A stretch of DNA of 50,365 nt from Cyclobacteriaceae bacterium (GTDB taxonomy: Bacteria > Bacteroidota > Bacteroidia > Cytophagales > Cyclobacteriaceae): positions 237,304-287,668 of the forward strand of contig JAPZUF010000004.1 of assembly GCA_027533395.1 (NCBI GenBank). The letters run 5' to 3'. This document shows, piece after piece, positions 17,937 to 25,796 of this stretch. The position numbers and the translations under genes are program-made. Within the stretch, counting starts at the first letter, position 1; the number at the start of each line of letters is the position of its first letter. A model generated the notes under the pieces. It ran no database searches and was not told the origin of the DNA. It saw only the letters and a list, made by a program, of their open reading frames with translations.

Positions 17937-19406
17937 ATGCTTGAAGCAGATTCTTTCATTTTTTTTGCAGATAATCAACCTCTGCCTTGTTTAGCGTATA
18001 TTTCGAGAAAATTTAACTGCGTGCTCCGTTTTTTTAGTGTTAACGACCCGTATCGGCTTTTAGCTGCCTTCGTCATTTTTTTGCTGGTATCCTTACCGGT
18101 TTTTTTGCACGATTTCGGCATGAGTCGCACAGCAGTTTATGGCATTGTTTTGGGTCAAAAAATGTGGGAAGGTTTTACACCCTATATTACCCTGTTGGAC
18201 CAAACTCCCATTTTATCTTTGTGGCTCAATCAGTTTTTCTTTTTTTTAGCAGGTAAGTCGGCTGCAGCAAGAGAGATTATTGCATTCTCAGTATTACTCT
18301 TTCAAGGTGCTTACTTGGCAGTCATATTTATTCAGAAAAAAGCTTTTGAAGAAAACACCTACTTGCCAGCCTTGATCTTTGTTTTGCTGTGTACACTTTC
18401 TTTTGATTTATTTTCTGTCACACCTACTTTATTGGCATCTGGTTTTTTGTTGTTGGCCATTAATAGTTTGTTTAAAGAAATTGAGTTTAAAAATTACCAG
18501 GATGATCAGGTATTGGTAACAGGTTTTTACTTAGGATTAACAACCCTTGCAGCAAACAGTTTTATAATTTTCTTTTTCGGAGCATGGTTGATTTTGTTTT
18601 TATTTACTAGATCCACCCTAAGAAAGCACCTATTGTTTGTTACAGGTTTTGTTTTTCCTCATCTGCTTTTGCTAACAGCTTATTGGTTTTTTGGATATGC
18701 CGAAGAACTTATTAACCAATACTATTATTATTTCTTTCATGAAACAGAAGCATTACTAAAATGGAAAGAGTTGTTGGTGATGTCTATCATACCATTGTTT
18801 TTTTTAGTTGTGGCTTTCTTCCGATTAACAGGAGGCTCTAGATTAACTAATTACCAATCTCAATTGGTGCAAATGATGTTTTTGTGGTTGTTAATTGGCT
18901 TTGTTCATTTATTCTTTGCTTCAGAGTTACGACCACAAAGTTTATTACCTATGTTCCCACCTTTATGTTTTTTGATATCACACTTCTTACTTACCATACA
19001 GCGTAAAAGATGGGGCGAAGTTTTTTTATGGTTAATGTTAATTGGCATTCCACTCTATGCGTGGTTATTGGAAAATGATAAAATTAATTGGGTTAATAAC
19101 GCTTCTCTATATGTTAAAACGGATACCGAAGCAAAAAGAATCCGCGCATTAGTTCTAGAAAATCAAAATTCACTCGGACTTATATATGAACCTGCAACAG
19201 GACTAATGAGTGGAAAACAAAAAGAAGCTTTGTTTACAAATGAAGTAACTTATTCAAAAGTGAGCAAAATCGATGAGCAATTGCGTTTAGGAAATCCGGT
19301 GGTTATCGTAGATCCTAATAATTGGATGCAACCATTCTGGAAACATTTACCTCAATGGGAAAAGAAATATAAGAAGATTGGAAATTACTATTATCTGCAA
19401 CCATGA
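17937..19406 (+). CDS. Polytopic membrane protein, possibly GT-C glycosyltransferase-like
   Basis: A large hydrophobic protein with roughly ten to twelve membrane helices and a soluble C-terminal part of about 110 residues (DTEAKRIRALVLENQNS onward). The first loop after helix 1 (YGIVLGQKMWEGFTPYITLL then DQTPILSLWLNQ) resembles the D-x-x-P-P region of ArnT/PMT-type GT-C transferases, but the catalytic signature is not convincing, so the function is unassigned. Start choice is uncertain: ATG 17937 (489 aa) avoids overlapping rbfA, while the GTG at 18021 (461 aa, just before LRFFSVNDPYRLLAAF) fits the onset of conserved-looking sequence. Its stop overlaps the methyltransferase start by 4 bases, so they are co-transcribed. 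Confidence 0.75.
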   Translation: MLEADSFIFFADNQPLPCLAYISRKFNCVLRFFSVNDPYRLLAAFVIFLLVSLPVFLHDFGMSRTAVYGIVLGQKMWEGFTPYITLLDQTPILSLWLNQFFFFLAGKSAAAREIIAFSVLLFQGAYLAVIFIQKKAFEENTYLPALIFVLLCTLSFDLFSVTPTLLASGFLLLAINSLFKEIEFKNYQDDQVLVTGFYLGLTTLAANSFIIFFFGAWLILFLFTRSTLRKHLLFVTGFVFPHLLLLTAYWFFGYAEELINQYYYYFFHETEALLKWKELLVMSIIPLFFLVVAFFRLTGGSRLTNYQSQLVQMMFLWLLIGFVHLFFASELRPQSLLPMFPPLCFLISHFLLTIQRKRWGEVFLWLMLIGIPLYAWLLENDKINWVNNASLYVKTDTEAKRIRALVLENQNSLGLIYEPATGLMSGKQKEALFTNEVTYSKVSKIDEQLRLGNPVVIVDPNNWMQPFWKHLPQWEKKYKKIGNYYYLQP

Positions 19407-19942
19407 GCGACATCAGGAAAATAAGCATGGAGGAACTAGGCCGCGTTTCTATTGATGCATTTAAAGATGCAGCAAAGATACCCGTAGTTATTTTGTTAGA
19501 TAATGTAAGAAGTTTAAACAATGTAGGTTCAGCATTTAGAACAGCAGATGCATTTGCTGTAGAGAAAATAATTTTAACAGGCATAACCGGAACTCCACCC
19601 CATCGTGAGATTCAAAAAACAGCTTTAGGAGCTACTGAATCTGTTGCTTGGGAGTATGAAACAAATACAACAGAAGCGATTCAGAAATTGAAACAAGCCG
19701 GTCACATCATTATAGCTATCGAACAAACCAACCAAAGCAAAAGCTTACAGAACTTTAATCCTGAAAGTGATAAGAAATATTGTTTCATTTTTGGTAACGA
19801 AGTATCAGGTGTAAGTGATGAAGCCTTGCAATTAGTAGACGATTGCCTTGAAATACCGCAAAGTGGAACGAAGCATTCTCTCAATATTTCTGTATGTGTA
19901 GGCGTTGTATTGTGGCATGTTTACCATCAATATCGTTTTTAG
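19403..19942 (+). CDS. SpoU/TrmH-family RNA 2'-O-methyltransferase
   Basis: A 179-residue SPOUT methyltransferase that should transfer a methyl group from S-adenosylmethionine to a ribose 2'-OH in tRNA or rRNA. All three family motifs are present: NNVGSAFRTADAF (about 37-49), IFGNEVSGVSDEAL (about 131-144) and IPQSGTKHSLNISVCVGVVL (about 152-171), the last forming the knot. There is no N-terminal L30e-like domain, so it belongs to the short TrmH/TrmL-like group and the target nucleotide is unknown. It overlaps the preceding gene by 4 bases (ATGA). Confidence 0.92.
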   Translation: MSDIRKISMEELGRVSIDAFKDAAKIPVVILLDNVRSLNNVGSAFRTADAFAVEKIILTGITGTPPHREIQKTALGATESVAWEYETNTTEAIQKLKQAGHIIIAIEQTNQSKSLQNFNPESDKKYCFIFGNEVSGVSDEALQLVDDCLEIPQSGTKHSLNISVCVGVVLWHVYHQYRF

Positions 19943-19990
19943 ATAGTTTCAATAAAAAAAAATAGACAAATTGCTCTTAAATCCAGAATT

Positions 19991-21157
19991 GTGAATTCAG
20001 ATCGATACAATCTACGCGGAGTTTCCGCAGGTAAAGAAGAAGTACACAAAGCCATTAGTAAATTAGATAAGGGCTTGTTTCCGAAGGCATTTTGTAAAAT
20101 CACGCCAGATTATCTGGCGCAAGATCCCGATTGGTGCACCATTATGCATGCCGATGGAGCAGGAACAAAATCATCACTTGCGTATTTGTATTGGAAAGAA
20201 ACAGGAGACCTCTCAGTTTGGAAAGGCATAGCGCAAGATGCCATTGTAATGAACACCGATGACTTATTATGTGTGGGCGCAACTGGTCCTATGCTATTAT
20301 CTTCCACCATTGGACGAAACAAAAACCTGATACCAGGAGAAGTAATCGCTGCCATTATTAATGGTACAGAAGAAGTATTGCAAACACTTAGAGATTATGG
20401 ACTTGATATCACAAGTACAGGTGGAGAAACAGCAGATGTTGGAGACTTAGTAAGAACCATCATTGTTGATTCTACTGTGATTGCCCGTATGAAAAAAGCA
20501 GAAGTAATCGACAATGCTAACATTGAAGCAGGAGATGTAATTGTTGGCTTGGCTTCTTTTGGTCAAGCAAAATATGAGCAGCAATACAATGGTGGCATGG
20601 GAAGCAATGGCTTAACTTCTGCCAGACATGATGTATTGCATAAACTGTATAAAAATAAATTCCCAGAAAGTTTCGATCCATTAGTTCCAGAACATCTAGT
20701 ATATAGTGGTGCATTACAATTAACGGATGCAGTACCTGGTCTGCCTGTTAATATGGGGCAATTGTTGTTATCACCAACTCGTACTTATGCACCAGTCATG
20801 GTTGCTATTTTAAAGGAGTTGAGAAAAGAAATACACGGTATTATTCATTGTAGTGGAGGTGCTCAAACAAAAATTTTACATTTCGTAGATCAGTTGCATA
20901 TCGTTAAAAACAACTTGTTTCAAACACCACCACTTTTCGAGATTATTCAAGCGCAAAGTGGCACAAGTTGGCAAGAAATGTACAAGGTTTTTAACATGGG
21001 ACACAGAATGGAAATCTATTTACCGAATGAACTGGCCCATGCAGTGATAGAAATCTCAAAGAGCTTTGGAATTGAAGCTCAAGTAATTGGATATGTAGAA
21101 AAATCTGAAACGAAGAAAGTGACTATCGTTTCATCTTATGGTCAATTCGAATACTAG
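19991..21157 (+). CDS. purM: Phosphoribosylformylglycinamidine cyclo-ligase (AIR synthase), long form
   Basis: PurM closes the imidazole ring to 5-aminoimidazole ribonucleotide in purine synthesis, using ATP. The 388-residue product has the AIR-synthase fold and the Bacteroidota version of its motifs: MHADGAGTKSSLAYLYWKET (about 54-73), AQDAIVMNTDDLLCVGATGP (about 82-101) and TSTGGETADVGDLVRTIIVD (about 137-156). It starts with GTG at 19991; the MNSDRYNLRGVSAGKEEVHK beginning fits the family's N terminus. It lies 48 bases after the methyltransferase and converges with a small gene, overlapping by 4 bases. Confidence 0.88.
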   Translation: MNSDRYNLRGVSAGKEEVHKAISKLDKGLFPKAFCKITPDYLAQDPDWCTIMHADGAGTKSSLAYLYWKETGDLSVWKGIAQDAIVMNTDDLLCVGATGPMLLSSTIGRNKNLIPGEVIAAIINGTEEVLQTLRDYGLDITSTGGETADVGDLVRTIIVDSTVIARMKKAEVIDNANIEAGDVIVGLASFGQAKYEQQYNGGMGSNGLTSARHDVLHKLYKNKFPESFDPLVPEHLVYSGALQLTDAVPGLPVNMGQLLLSPTRTYAPVMVAILKELRKEIHGIIHCSGGAQTKILHFVDQLHIVKNNLFQTPPLFEIIQAQSGTSWQEMYKVFNMGHRMEIYLPNELAHAVIEISKSFGIEAQVIGYVEKSETKKVTIVSSYGQFEY

Positions 21158-21351
21158 GCAGTTCTTGCAGTTCTTTCCTTTTGCAAAGCCAGACGAATTT
21201 GTTTCATTGCCTCACGTTTAAATTGTTGGTAAGGCGTAGGATTAACCTTCGTTTGTAATAATTGCTGAGCATAAGCCAATACCTGACTGGCTTGTTGCTG
21301 ATCCAACGTGCTGAAAACCTCCAGCAGTTGGTTCTGATTTGAGTTTGTCAT
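21154..21351 (-). CDS. Small helical protein of unknown function
   Basis: A 65-residue, Gln-rich, probably all-helical protein (LDQQQASQVLAYAQQLLQTK, then a basic stretch FKREAMKQIRLALQKER). It has no signal peptide, cysteine or known domain that I recognise. The ATG at 21351 is clear and the frame ends tail to tail with purM, overlapping by 4 bases. The pattern of a short acidic/Gln helix followed by a basic amphipathic helix is compatible with a small regulatory or DNA-associated protein, but this is speculative. Confidence 0.5.
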   Translation of the reverse strand: MTNSNQNQLLEVFSTLDQQQASQVLAYAQQLLQTKVNPTPYQQFKREAMKQIRLALQKERTARTA

Positions 21352-21470
21352 TTTTTGTAGTGGTTGATACTAAATTAAACGGTTTATAAATCACTTTGTT
21401 TAATTTTAGTAAAGCCTCACAAAAAGTTAATGTAAGGTTAACACGTTGATTGTAAGGAAACTGCTCCCTC

Positions 21471-21566
21471 CTGCACCGGCCCAAACGGTGCAGAAGGTTA
21501 AACGCAGTATTGGCAAAGCCAATTTTTCACAACGATTGTGAAGTCAGTTCAGGTTTCTAACCTGAA
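21471..21566. repeat. Cluster of four perfect hairpins
   Basis: Four non-overlapping perfect inverted repeats follow each other: CTGCACCG/CGGTGCAG (21471-21493, 7-base loop), ATTGGC/GCCAAT (21509-21523, loop AAA, followed by Ts on the plus strand), TTCACAA/TTGTGAA (21526-21542, loop CGA) and TTCAGGTT/AACCTGAA (21548-21566, loop TCT). The last overlaps the 3' end of the receiver gene. This could be transcript-end structure or a short structured RNA. Confidence 0.7.
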
Positions 21567-21960
21567 ATAGTTCTGATAGCTCCGAGGCTCTGTTTGCCTC
21601 GTACTTTTTTATTTGAGATTGAAGAATTTCTTTAATTTTATCAGTGTCGTTTTCTTGCATCAAAGCGATAGCTCCAAGCAAAGAAGAGAGGTAGGTAGCT
21701 TTCTGATTTATTTCATCAGTTAAAAAAACGACAGAAGTGGTTTTGTTAACAGATGAGTGACGAAGAGAACGAACAAGCTCAAAACCGGTGATAACAGGCA
21801 GGTCGGTGCCGACCAACATTAAATCGAATTGCTCGACTCTTCCGGCTAAGAGCCCATCAAAGCCGGAATCATAATGCCTGATTGTTGGATTAACCGATGC
21901 CAACACTGACTGGATATGACCAATAACCTCTTGCCGCCTGTTAATCACCAGAATTTTCAT
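21544..21960 (-). CDS. Degenerate response-regulator receiver protein
   Basis: A 138-residue stand-alone protein with the CheY-like receiver pattern: beta-1 MKILVIN, FDLMLVGTDLPVITGFELVR (about 45-64) and TSVVFLTDE (about 75-83). The phospho-acceptor aspartate expected after FDLMLV is Gly51, the acidic pair after beta-1 is replaced by N7-R8, and the C-terminal lysine region reads ALMQEND; only the conserved threonine (T81) and the fold seem kept. It is therefore probably not phosphorylated and may act as a pseudo-receiver binding a partner. It lies 210 bases downstream of a NarL-type regulator on the same strand but is likely a separate transcript. Confidence 0.8.
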   Translation of the reverse strand: MKILVINRRQEVIGHIQSVLASVNPTIRHYDSGFDGLLAGRVEQFDLMLVGTDLPVITGFELVRSLRHSSVNKTTSVVFLTDEINQKATYLSSLLGAIALMQENDTDKIKEILQSQIKKYEANRASELSELFQVRNLN

Positions 21961-22170
21961 TTGAGAAACTTTACCTATGCGTTTATCGCAGGGATACTCA
22001 AAGATGGGTGATTCTAAAAATCAGGGATTATTATTCTAAAAGTTCAAATTACATTCAAATTGGTTCAGAAAAATAATCTATTGATTATCAATAGATTGGA
22101 TGGGATCGACATTTTTTGAAGACTTAAAATTCAGTCGAAAAATGAGTAAAAACACCTATGCAAAAATTAG

Positions 22171-22821
22171 TTACTTGATGATGTTATGTTCGTAAGCATA
22201 GCGAACTATACCTACCACATTTTTAACTTCTATTTTTTCCATCACTTTAGCACGGTGGTTTTCTACGGTTCTCTCGCTTATACTTAAGCGCGTTCCGATT
22301 TCTTTTGTTGAATATTCTTGGCAAATCAGTTTAATAATTTCGACTTCTCGGTCAGTTAAAGAAACCTCCTTTCTAAAGTAAAAATTGTTATCTGGGAATA
22401 CCTTTTGCTTCTTTAAAATAGATGAAACGATTTCGTTGTGGTAGAAATCTTTATCCACAACACTGTAGATGGCGGTTTCAAGTTCTTTAGGTTCTACATT
22501 CTTAAATAAAAAGGCTCTTGCGCCTATATCCATCAAGTGTAAAACGTAACGATCGCTATCATGCATGGATAGAATAATAACCTTAACATTCGGAAACTTC
22601 TGATATAAAATTTCGCAAGTTTCAGAGCCATCCATTACCGGCATTTTTAGGTCTAGTAAAACAACATCGGGCTCCTTTTCTTTCACAAGCTGTATTAGTT
22701 CTTTTCCATTTTCTGCATCTTTCACTTCTTTTACTCTTGCAAAAGAAAGCAGAAGTCCAGCTATTGCTTTTCTAAAAAGTGTATGATCATCGGCAACGTA
22801 AACAACTAACGATTTTTCCAT
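22171..22821 (-). CDS. NarL/LuxR-family response regulator
   Basis: A 216-residue two-component regulator. The receiver (1 to about 125) keeps the acidic pair D11-D12 and phospho-acceptor D57 in VVLLDLKMP; the C-terminal LuxR-type helix-turn-helix (about 150-212) has LTDREVEIIKLICQEYSTKE and ISERTVENHRAKVMEKI. It begins 6 bases after the histidine kinase gene stop, so kinase and regulator are a cognate pair. The target genes are unknown; the small operon it belongs to and the adjacent divergent PLP-enzyme gene are the first candidates. Confidence 0.95.
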   Translation of the reverse strand: MEKSLVVYVADDHTLFRKAIAGLLLSFARVKEVKDAENGKELIQLVKEKEPDVVLLDLKMPVMDGSETCEILYQKFPNVKVIILSMHDSDRYVLHLMDIGARAFLFKNVEPKELETAIYSVVDKDFYHNEIVSSILKKQKVFPDNNFYFRKEVSLTDREVEIIKLICQEYSTKEIGTRLSISERTVENHRAKVMEKIEVKNVVGIVRYAYEHNIIK

Positions 22822-22827
22822 AAAGCT

Positions 22828-23613
22828 TTATAATGGTATCGTGATTAAAAATTCACTTCCTTTTTCTTTTTCTGTATGGATATGAAATGTGCCATTTAAT
22901 AATTTGATGCGTAAGTTAATACTATGTAGGCCAACACCAGTTTCCATAGTATGTAATTCTGTTGATACAGGAAGTTCAAAACCTTTACCATTATCTTTTA
23001 CTTTGATGTTTAACGAGTCTGACCAATTCATGTTGACTATAACCTCGCTCGCGCCTGAATGTTTCAAAGCATTATTCATTAATTCCTGAATGATTCTGAA
23101 CAGTTGCACTTCCTTTTCTTTCTTAATTTCTTTTTTATTTCCCACTTCTGTAAAACTCACCTTTACTTTTCCACTTAATGTAACTCTTTCGGCCATTTCC
23201 TGGAGTGTAAAGCTTAAGCCAAATTTTTCTAAGTTAATTGGCAATAAGTCGCGGCTAATTCTTCTTATAGTTTCAATGGTTTCATCAAGCATTTGCTTTG
23301 AACTGGCAAATAAATTATTTTCTTTTAGTTGGCCCTCTGCTGCATGTAAAGACAAACGTATAGTGGATAACATAGCACCAACACTATCATGTAAATCAGC
23401 CGCAATTCTCCCACGCTCATTTTCTTGAGAAATGAGGGTAGCTTCTAACATTTTTTGTTGATAGACAACTTCTAATTTTTCTCTTTTCAGTTTTTCATTT
23501 AGCATCCTTTTTTGATAAGCAATTACAAATACAATGATGGTAAAGGATAAAAGCAAAACAATGGCTAAACCTATGAGAAAAATGACAAAAAATTCGTTGT
23601 TATTAATGTTCAT
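22828..23613 (-). CDS. Sensor histidine kinase, NarX/DegS type (HisKA_3)
   Basis: A 261-residue kinase with a single N-terminal membrane helix (about 9-33), a short coiled coil, a HisKA_3 dimerisation domain with the phosphorylated H75 in RIAADLHDSVGAML, and an HATPase_c domain (N box ELMNNALKHS, G1 VKDNGKGFE, G2 GVGLHSINLRI). It has almost no extracytoplasmic sensor of its own, so signal input may come from another membrane protein. Its start overlaps the end of the 7-TM gene by 11 bases, which makes that protein the likely input partner. The phosphate would pass to the NarL-type regulator directly downstream. Confidence 0.95.
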   Translation of the reverse strand: MNINNNEFFVIFLIGLAIVLLLSFTIIVFVIAYQKRMLNEKLKREKLEVVYQQKMLEATLISQENERGRIAADLHDSVGAMLSTIRLSLHAAEGQLKENNLFASSKQMLDETIETIRRISRDLLPINLEKFGLSFTLQEMAERVTLSGKVKVSFTEVGNKKEIKKEKEVQLFRIIQELMNNALKHSGASEVIVNMNWSDSLNIKVKDNGKGFELPVSTELHTMETGVGLHSINLRIKLLNGTFHIHTEKEKGSEFLITIPL

Positions 23614-24271
23614 GCAAGGCTATTTTAACTGTTTTTATATGTAACAACAAAGCATAACTCAGTACAGAAAAGAAAATTATACTAAATACATTGTAGAAAG
23701 ACCAGTATAAAATCATGTTTTCCTTTAATACTTCAACTAAATAACCATAAGTAAGCGTTACAATTAAGTAGCCACTAAAGTTGAAAAGTACTGCAGCAGC
23801 TACCCAAAACTCTGGTATTCTCAGTAAATTTTCTGCAGGTAAATATTTTAAGAGATAAGTAAAATAAAGAATTGCAAATAAGATTAGTCCAACGTAAGTA
23901 ATGACACTATAAATAGAAAATAAATTATTATCGTTCAGATATACTAACAACAAAACCCAACAAACAAAACAAGATAGATTAAAAAGATAAAATAAAAGTT
24001 GAGAGAATTTTGATCGATTAATTTGTAAAAAAAATAAACTGATTATGAAGGCAAAAAATAACTGGTAAGCTTCTCCAATTTGATTCATATAGGCAGAGTG
24101 AAAAAAGAAAGTAGAAGTTATTTGAAATATATTGCCCATAACAGAAACAAATGCTGCAGCACCAACCAACTTGAACTTTTGATTGATATTTCTGTAATTA
24201 CCTAAGAAAATAATGAAAAGAAAAAAGCTACAAAAAGCTTGGATGTAATGGGTTGATTTTAAAAAAATCAT
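23603..24271 (-). CDS. 7-TM membrane protein, probable sensory partner of the kinase
   Basis: A 222-residue protein of unknown family made almost entirely of seven predicted membrane helices (about 7-25, 36-58, 68-84, 92-112, 116-144, 156-180, 186-210) with short loops. It has no enzyme motif that I can see. Its gene overlaps the preceding CPPxC gene by 4 bases (ATGA) and the histidine kinase gene by 11 bases, and the kinase lacks a sensor domain; the simple reading is that this protein senses a membrane or small-molecule signal and controls the kinase. That role is inferred from gene order only. Confidence 0.8.
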   Translation of the reverse strand: MIFLKSTHYIQAFCSFFLFIIFLGNYRNINQKFKLVGAAAFVSVMGNIFQITSTFFFHSAYMNQIGEAYQLFFAFIISLFFLQINRSKFSQLLFYLFNLSCFVCWVLLLVYLNDNNLFSIYSVITYVGLILFAILYFTYLLKYLPAENLLRIPEFWVAAAVLFNFSGYLIVTLTYGYLVEVLKENMILYWSFYNVFSIIFFSVLSYALLLHIKTVKIALHEH

Positions 24272-24597
24272 AAATCATTTTCGTCATTACAAATTGGCGG
24301 ACAACGTTGCCCCCACTCAACTATAAGTTCAGCGTCTGTAGTAGATTCATCATTAGCAGGTAGTATGTTTTTACCTTTTTTATCAACACCAACTAAGATA
24401 AATTGTAATTGACCCTCATCATCAATACTATTGAATATTCTGATGCCAGCGCAACCGGGTTCATTCAGTAGTTCCTGAATTAAATCTTTATCAAAAGTTT
24501 CGGAATACAAAACTTTTGGATTGCCTTCGTTTTCTTTGCGATAACGCGCTACCCATTCGCGCGCTTGTTTCCTGGTAATTTTTCCGCCTGCTGCCAT
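24268..24597 (-). CDS. Unknown 109-aa protein with CPPxC C-terminal motif
   Basis: A soluble, charged 109-residue protein (start ATG 24597). The N terminus KITRKQAREWVARYRKEN looks helical; the middle (SETFDKDLIQELLNEPGCAG, GQLQFILVGVDKKGKN) is an alpha/beta mix, and the C terminus is EWGQRCPPICNDENDL, with two cysteines around a di-proline that could bind metal or be redox active. I do not recognise a named family. It is the first gene of the operon with the 7-TM protein, histidine kinase and regulator and so is likely part of that signalling route. Confidence 0.75.
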   Translation of the reverse strand: MAAGGKITRKQAREWVARYRKENEGNPKVLYSETFDKDLIQELLNEPGCAGIRIFNSIDDEGQLQFILVGVDKKGKNILPANDESTTDAELIVEWGQRCPPICNDENDL

Positions 24598-24609
24598 AAA
24601 TGTATTTTT

Positions 24610-24642
24610 TTTGATTTACACCAAATATAATCATTAGGTTTG
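24610..24642 (+). promoter_or_regulatory. Promoter of the PLP-enzyme gene
   Basis: TTTG at 24610-24613, a 21-base spacer and TAGGTTTG at 24635-24642 match the Bacteroidota consensus. Transcription would begin near 24649, giving a very short leader before the ATG at 24663. It overlaps the oppositely directed promoter at 24622-24654. Confidence 0.65.
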
Positions 24643-24654
24643 CTGAAAATCCAA
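24622..24654 (-). promoter_or_regulatory. Promoter of the 7-TM/two-component operon
   Basis: On the minus strand a TTGG-type -33 element (24651-24654), about 21 bases and TATATTTG (24622-24629) form a Bacteroidota promoter about 25 bases before the ATG at 24597. It shares its bases with the plus-strand promoter of the neighbouring gene. Confidence 0.6.
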
Positions 24655-24662
24655 TTTTACCT

Positions 24663-25796
24663 ATGAAGAATTCTTTTTCTTCTCGAACTATTGCCGTGCA
24701 CGCTGGCTCTCAAGGCGATCCTCAATTTAAAGGAGCTGCCACCCCTTTGTATCCGGCATCAGCTTATGATTATGAAGGAAGGCCAACGTTGTATCCCCGT
24801 TATTATAATACACCCAACCTGGTTGCAGCATCCGAGAAAGTAGCAGCGCTTGAGGGTGCGGAAACTGGGCTGATGTTCAGCTCCGGCATGTCGGCCATTC
24901 TAACAGGTATTTTATCAGTAGTTAAGCAAGGTGATCATATCATTTTTCAAAGCGATTTATATGGCGGAACCTACTATTCTGTTTCAACTGAGTTACCACG
25001 CTTAGGTATAAGCATTTCCATGGTTGATGCAAGCAATCCGCAAAATTTCGCGCAAGCCATTCGCCCAGAAACTAAATTGATTTACATAGAAACGCCCTCT
25101 AATCCAACTTTAAAAATTACTGACATTAAAGCGGTGGCCGACATAGCAAAAGCAAAAGGAATTGTAACTATGATTGACAATACGTTTGCCTCGCCTGTCA
25201 ACCAAAACCCCATTGCCTTAGGTATTGATATGATTGCGCATAGTGGCACAAAATACATTGGCGGCCATTCCGATTTATGCTGCGGATTTTTAGTTACATC
25301 AAAATCGCTTTTGCAGAATGTGCTTTCTAAAGCAATAAACTACGGAGGTTCAGCAGATGCCAACACTGCATGGTTAGTAGAAAGAAGTTTGAAAACAATT
25401 GTGATTCGTGTAAATCAGCAAAATCAAAATGCACAATGGTTGGCAGAAAAATTAGCAAGCGATAATCGTGTAAAAGCAGTGTATTATCCTGGTTTGGAAA
25501 ATCATCCCAACCATGCAATTGCCAAGGTACAAATGCCCGGAGGTTTTGGTGGCATGTTAAGTTTCGAAACCAAAGAGAATGCGCATGAATTTATGGGTAG
25601 GTTGCAAGTGATTAAACGAGCTTTAAGTTTGGGTGGCGTAGAATCTACCATGTGTTCGCCTATGAAAACATCGCATTCTAAAATGACGGCTGAAGAAAGA
25701 AAAGCAATTGGTGTTGCCGATAACTTAGTTCGCTTTTCAGTTGGTATTGAAGAAGCTAAAGATTTGTGGGATGATATTAACCAAGCTTTGGTTTAA
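24663..25796 (+). CDS. Cys/Met-metabolism PLP-dependent enzyme (trans-sulfuration family)
   Basis: A 377-residue cytoplasmic enzyme of the cystathionine gamma-synthase/gamma-lyase/methionine gamma-lyase family. The N terminus SFSSRTIAVHAGSQGDP, the block FSSGMSAILTGILSVV (about 72-87) and the PLP-binding K197 in AHSGTKYIGGHSD are diagnostic; the C-terminal motif SLGGVESTMCSPMKTSHSKM is also typical. Which reaction it carries out (cystathionine synthesis or cleavage, O-acylhomoserine sulfhydrylation, or methionine cleavage) cannot be decided from sequence alone. It is divergent from the 7-TM/two-component operon with an overlapping promoter, and converges with the RidA gene, overlapping it by 4 bases; RidA proteins deaminate enamine by-products of such PLP enzymes. 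Confidence 0.9.
   Translation: MKNSFSSRTIAVHAGSQGDPQFKGAATPLYPASAYDYEGRPTLYPRYYNTPNLVAASEKVAALEGAETGLMFSSGMSAILTGILSVVKQGDHIIFQSDLYGGTYYSVSTELPRLGISISMVDASNPQNFAQAIRPETKLIYIETPSNPTLKITDIKAVADIAKAKGIVTMIDNTFASPVNQNPIALGIDMIAHSGTKYIGGHSDLCCGFLVTSKSLLQNVLSKAINYGGSADANTAWLVERSLKTIVIRVNQQNQNAQWLAEKLASDNRVKAVYYPGLENHPNHAIAKVQMPGGFGGMLSFETKENAHEFMGRLQVIKRALSLGGVESTMCSPMKTSHSKMTAEERKAIGVADNLVRFSVGIEEAKDLWDDINQALV

Noticed and set aside
21242-21484. Minus-strand 80-codon frame
   Set aside because: It overlaps the more plausible 65-residue gene and crosses the hairpin cluster; composition is unlike a protein gene.
23090-23428. Plus-strand open frame of 112 codons
   Set aside because: It is antisense to the histidine kinase and its translation has no recognisable features.
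24598-24662. SAM or cobalamin riboswitch before the PLP enzyme gene
   Set aside because: Only 65 bases separate the two divergent genes and they are filled by two promoters; there is no room for an aptamer.
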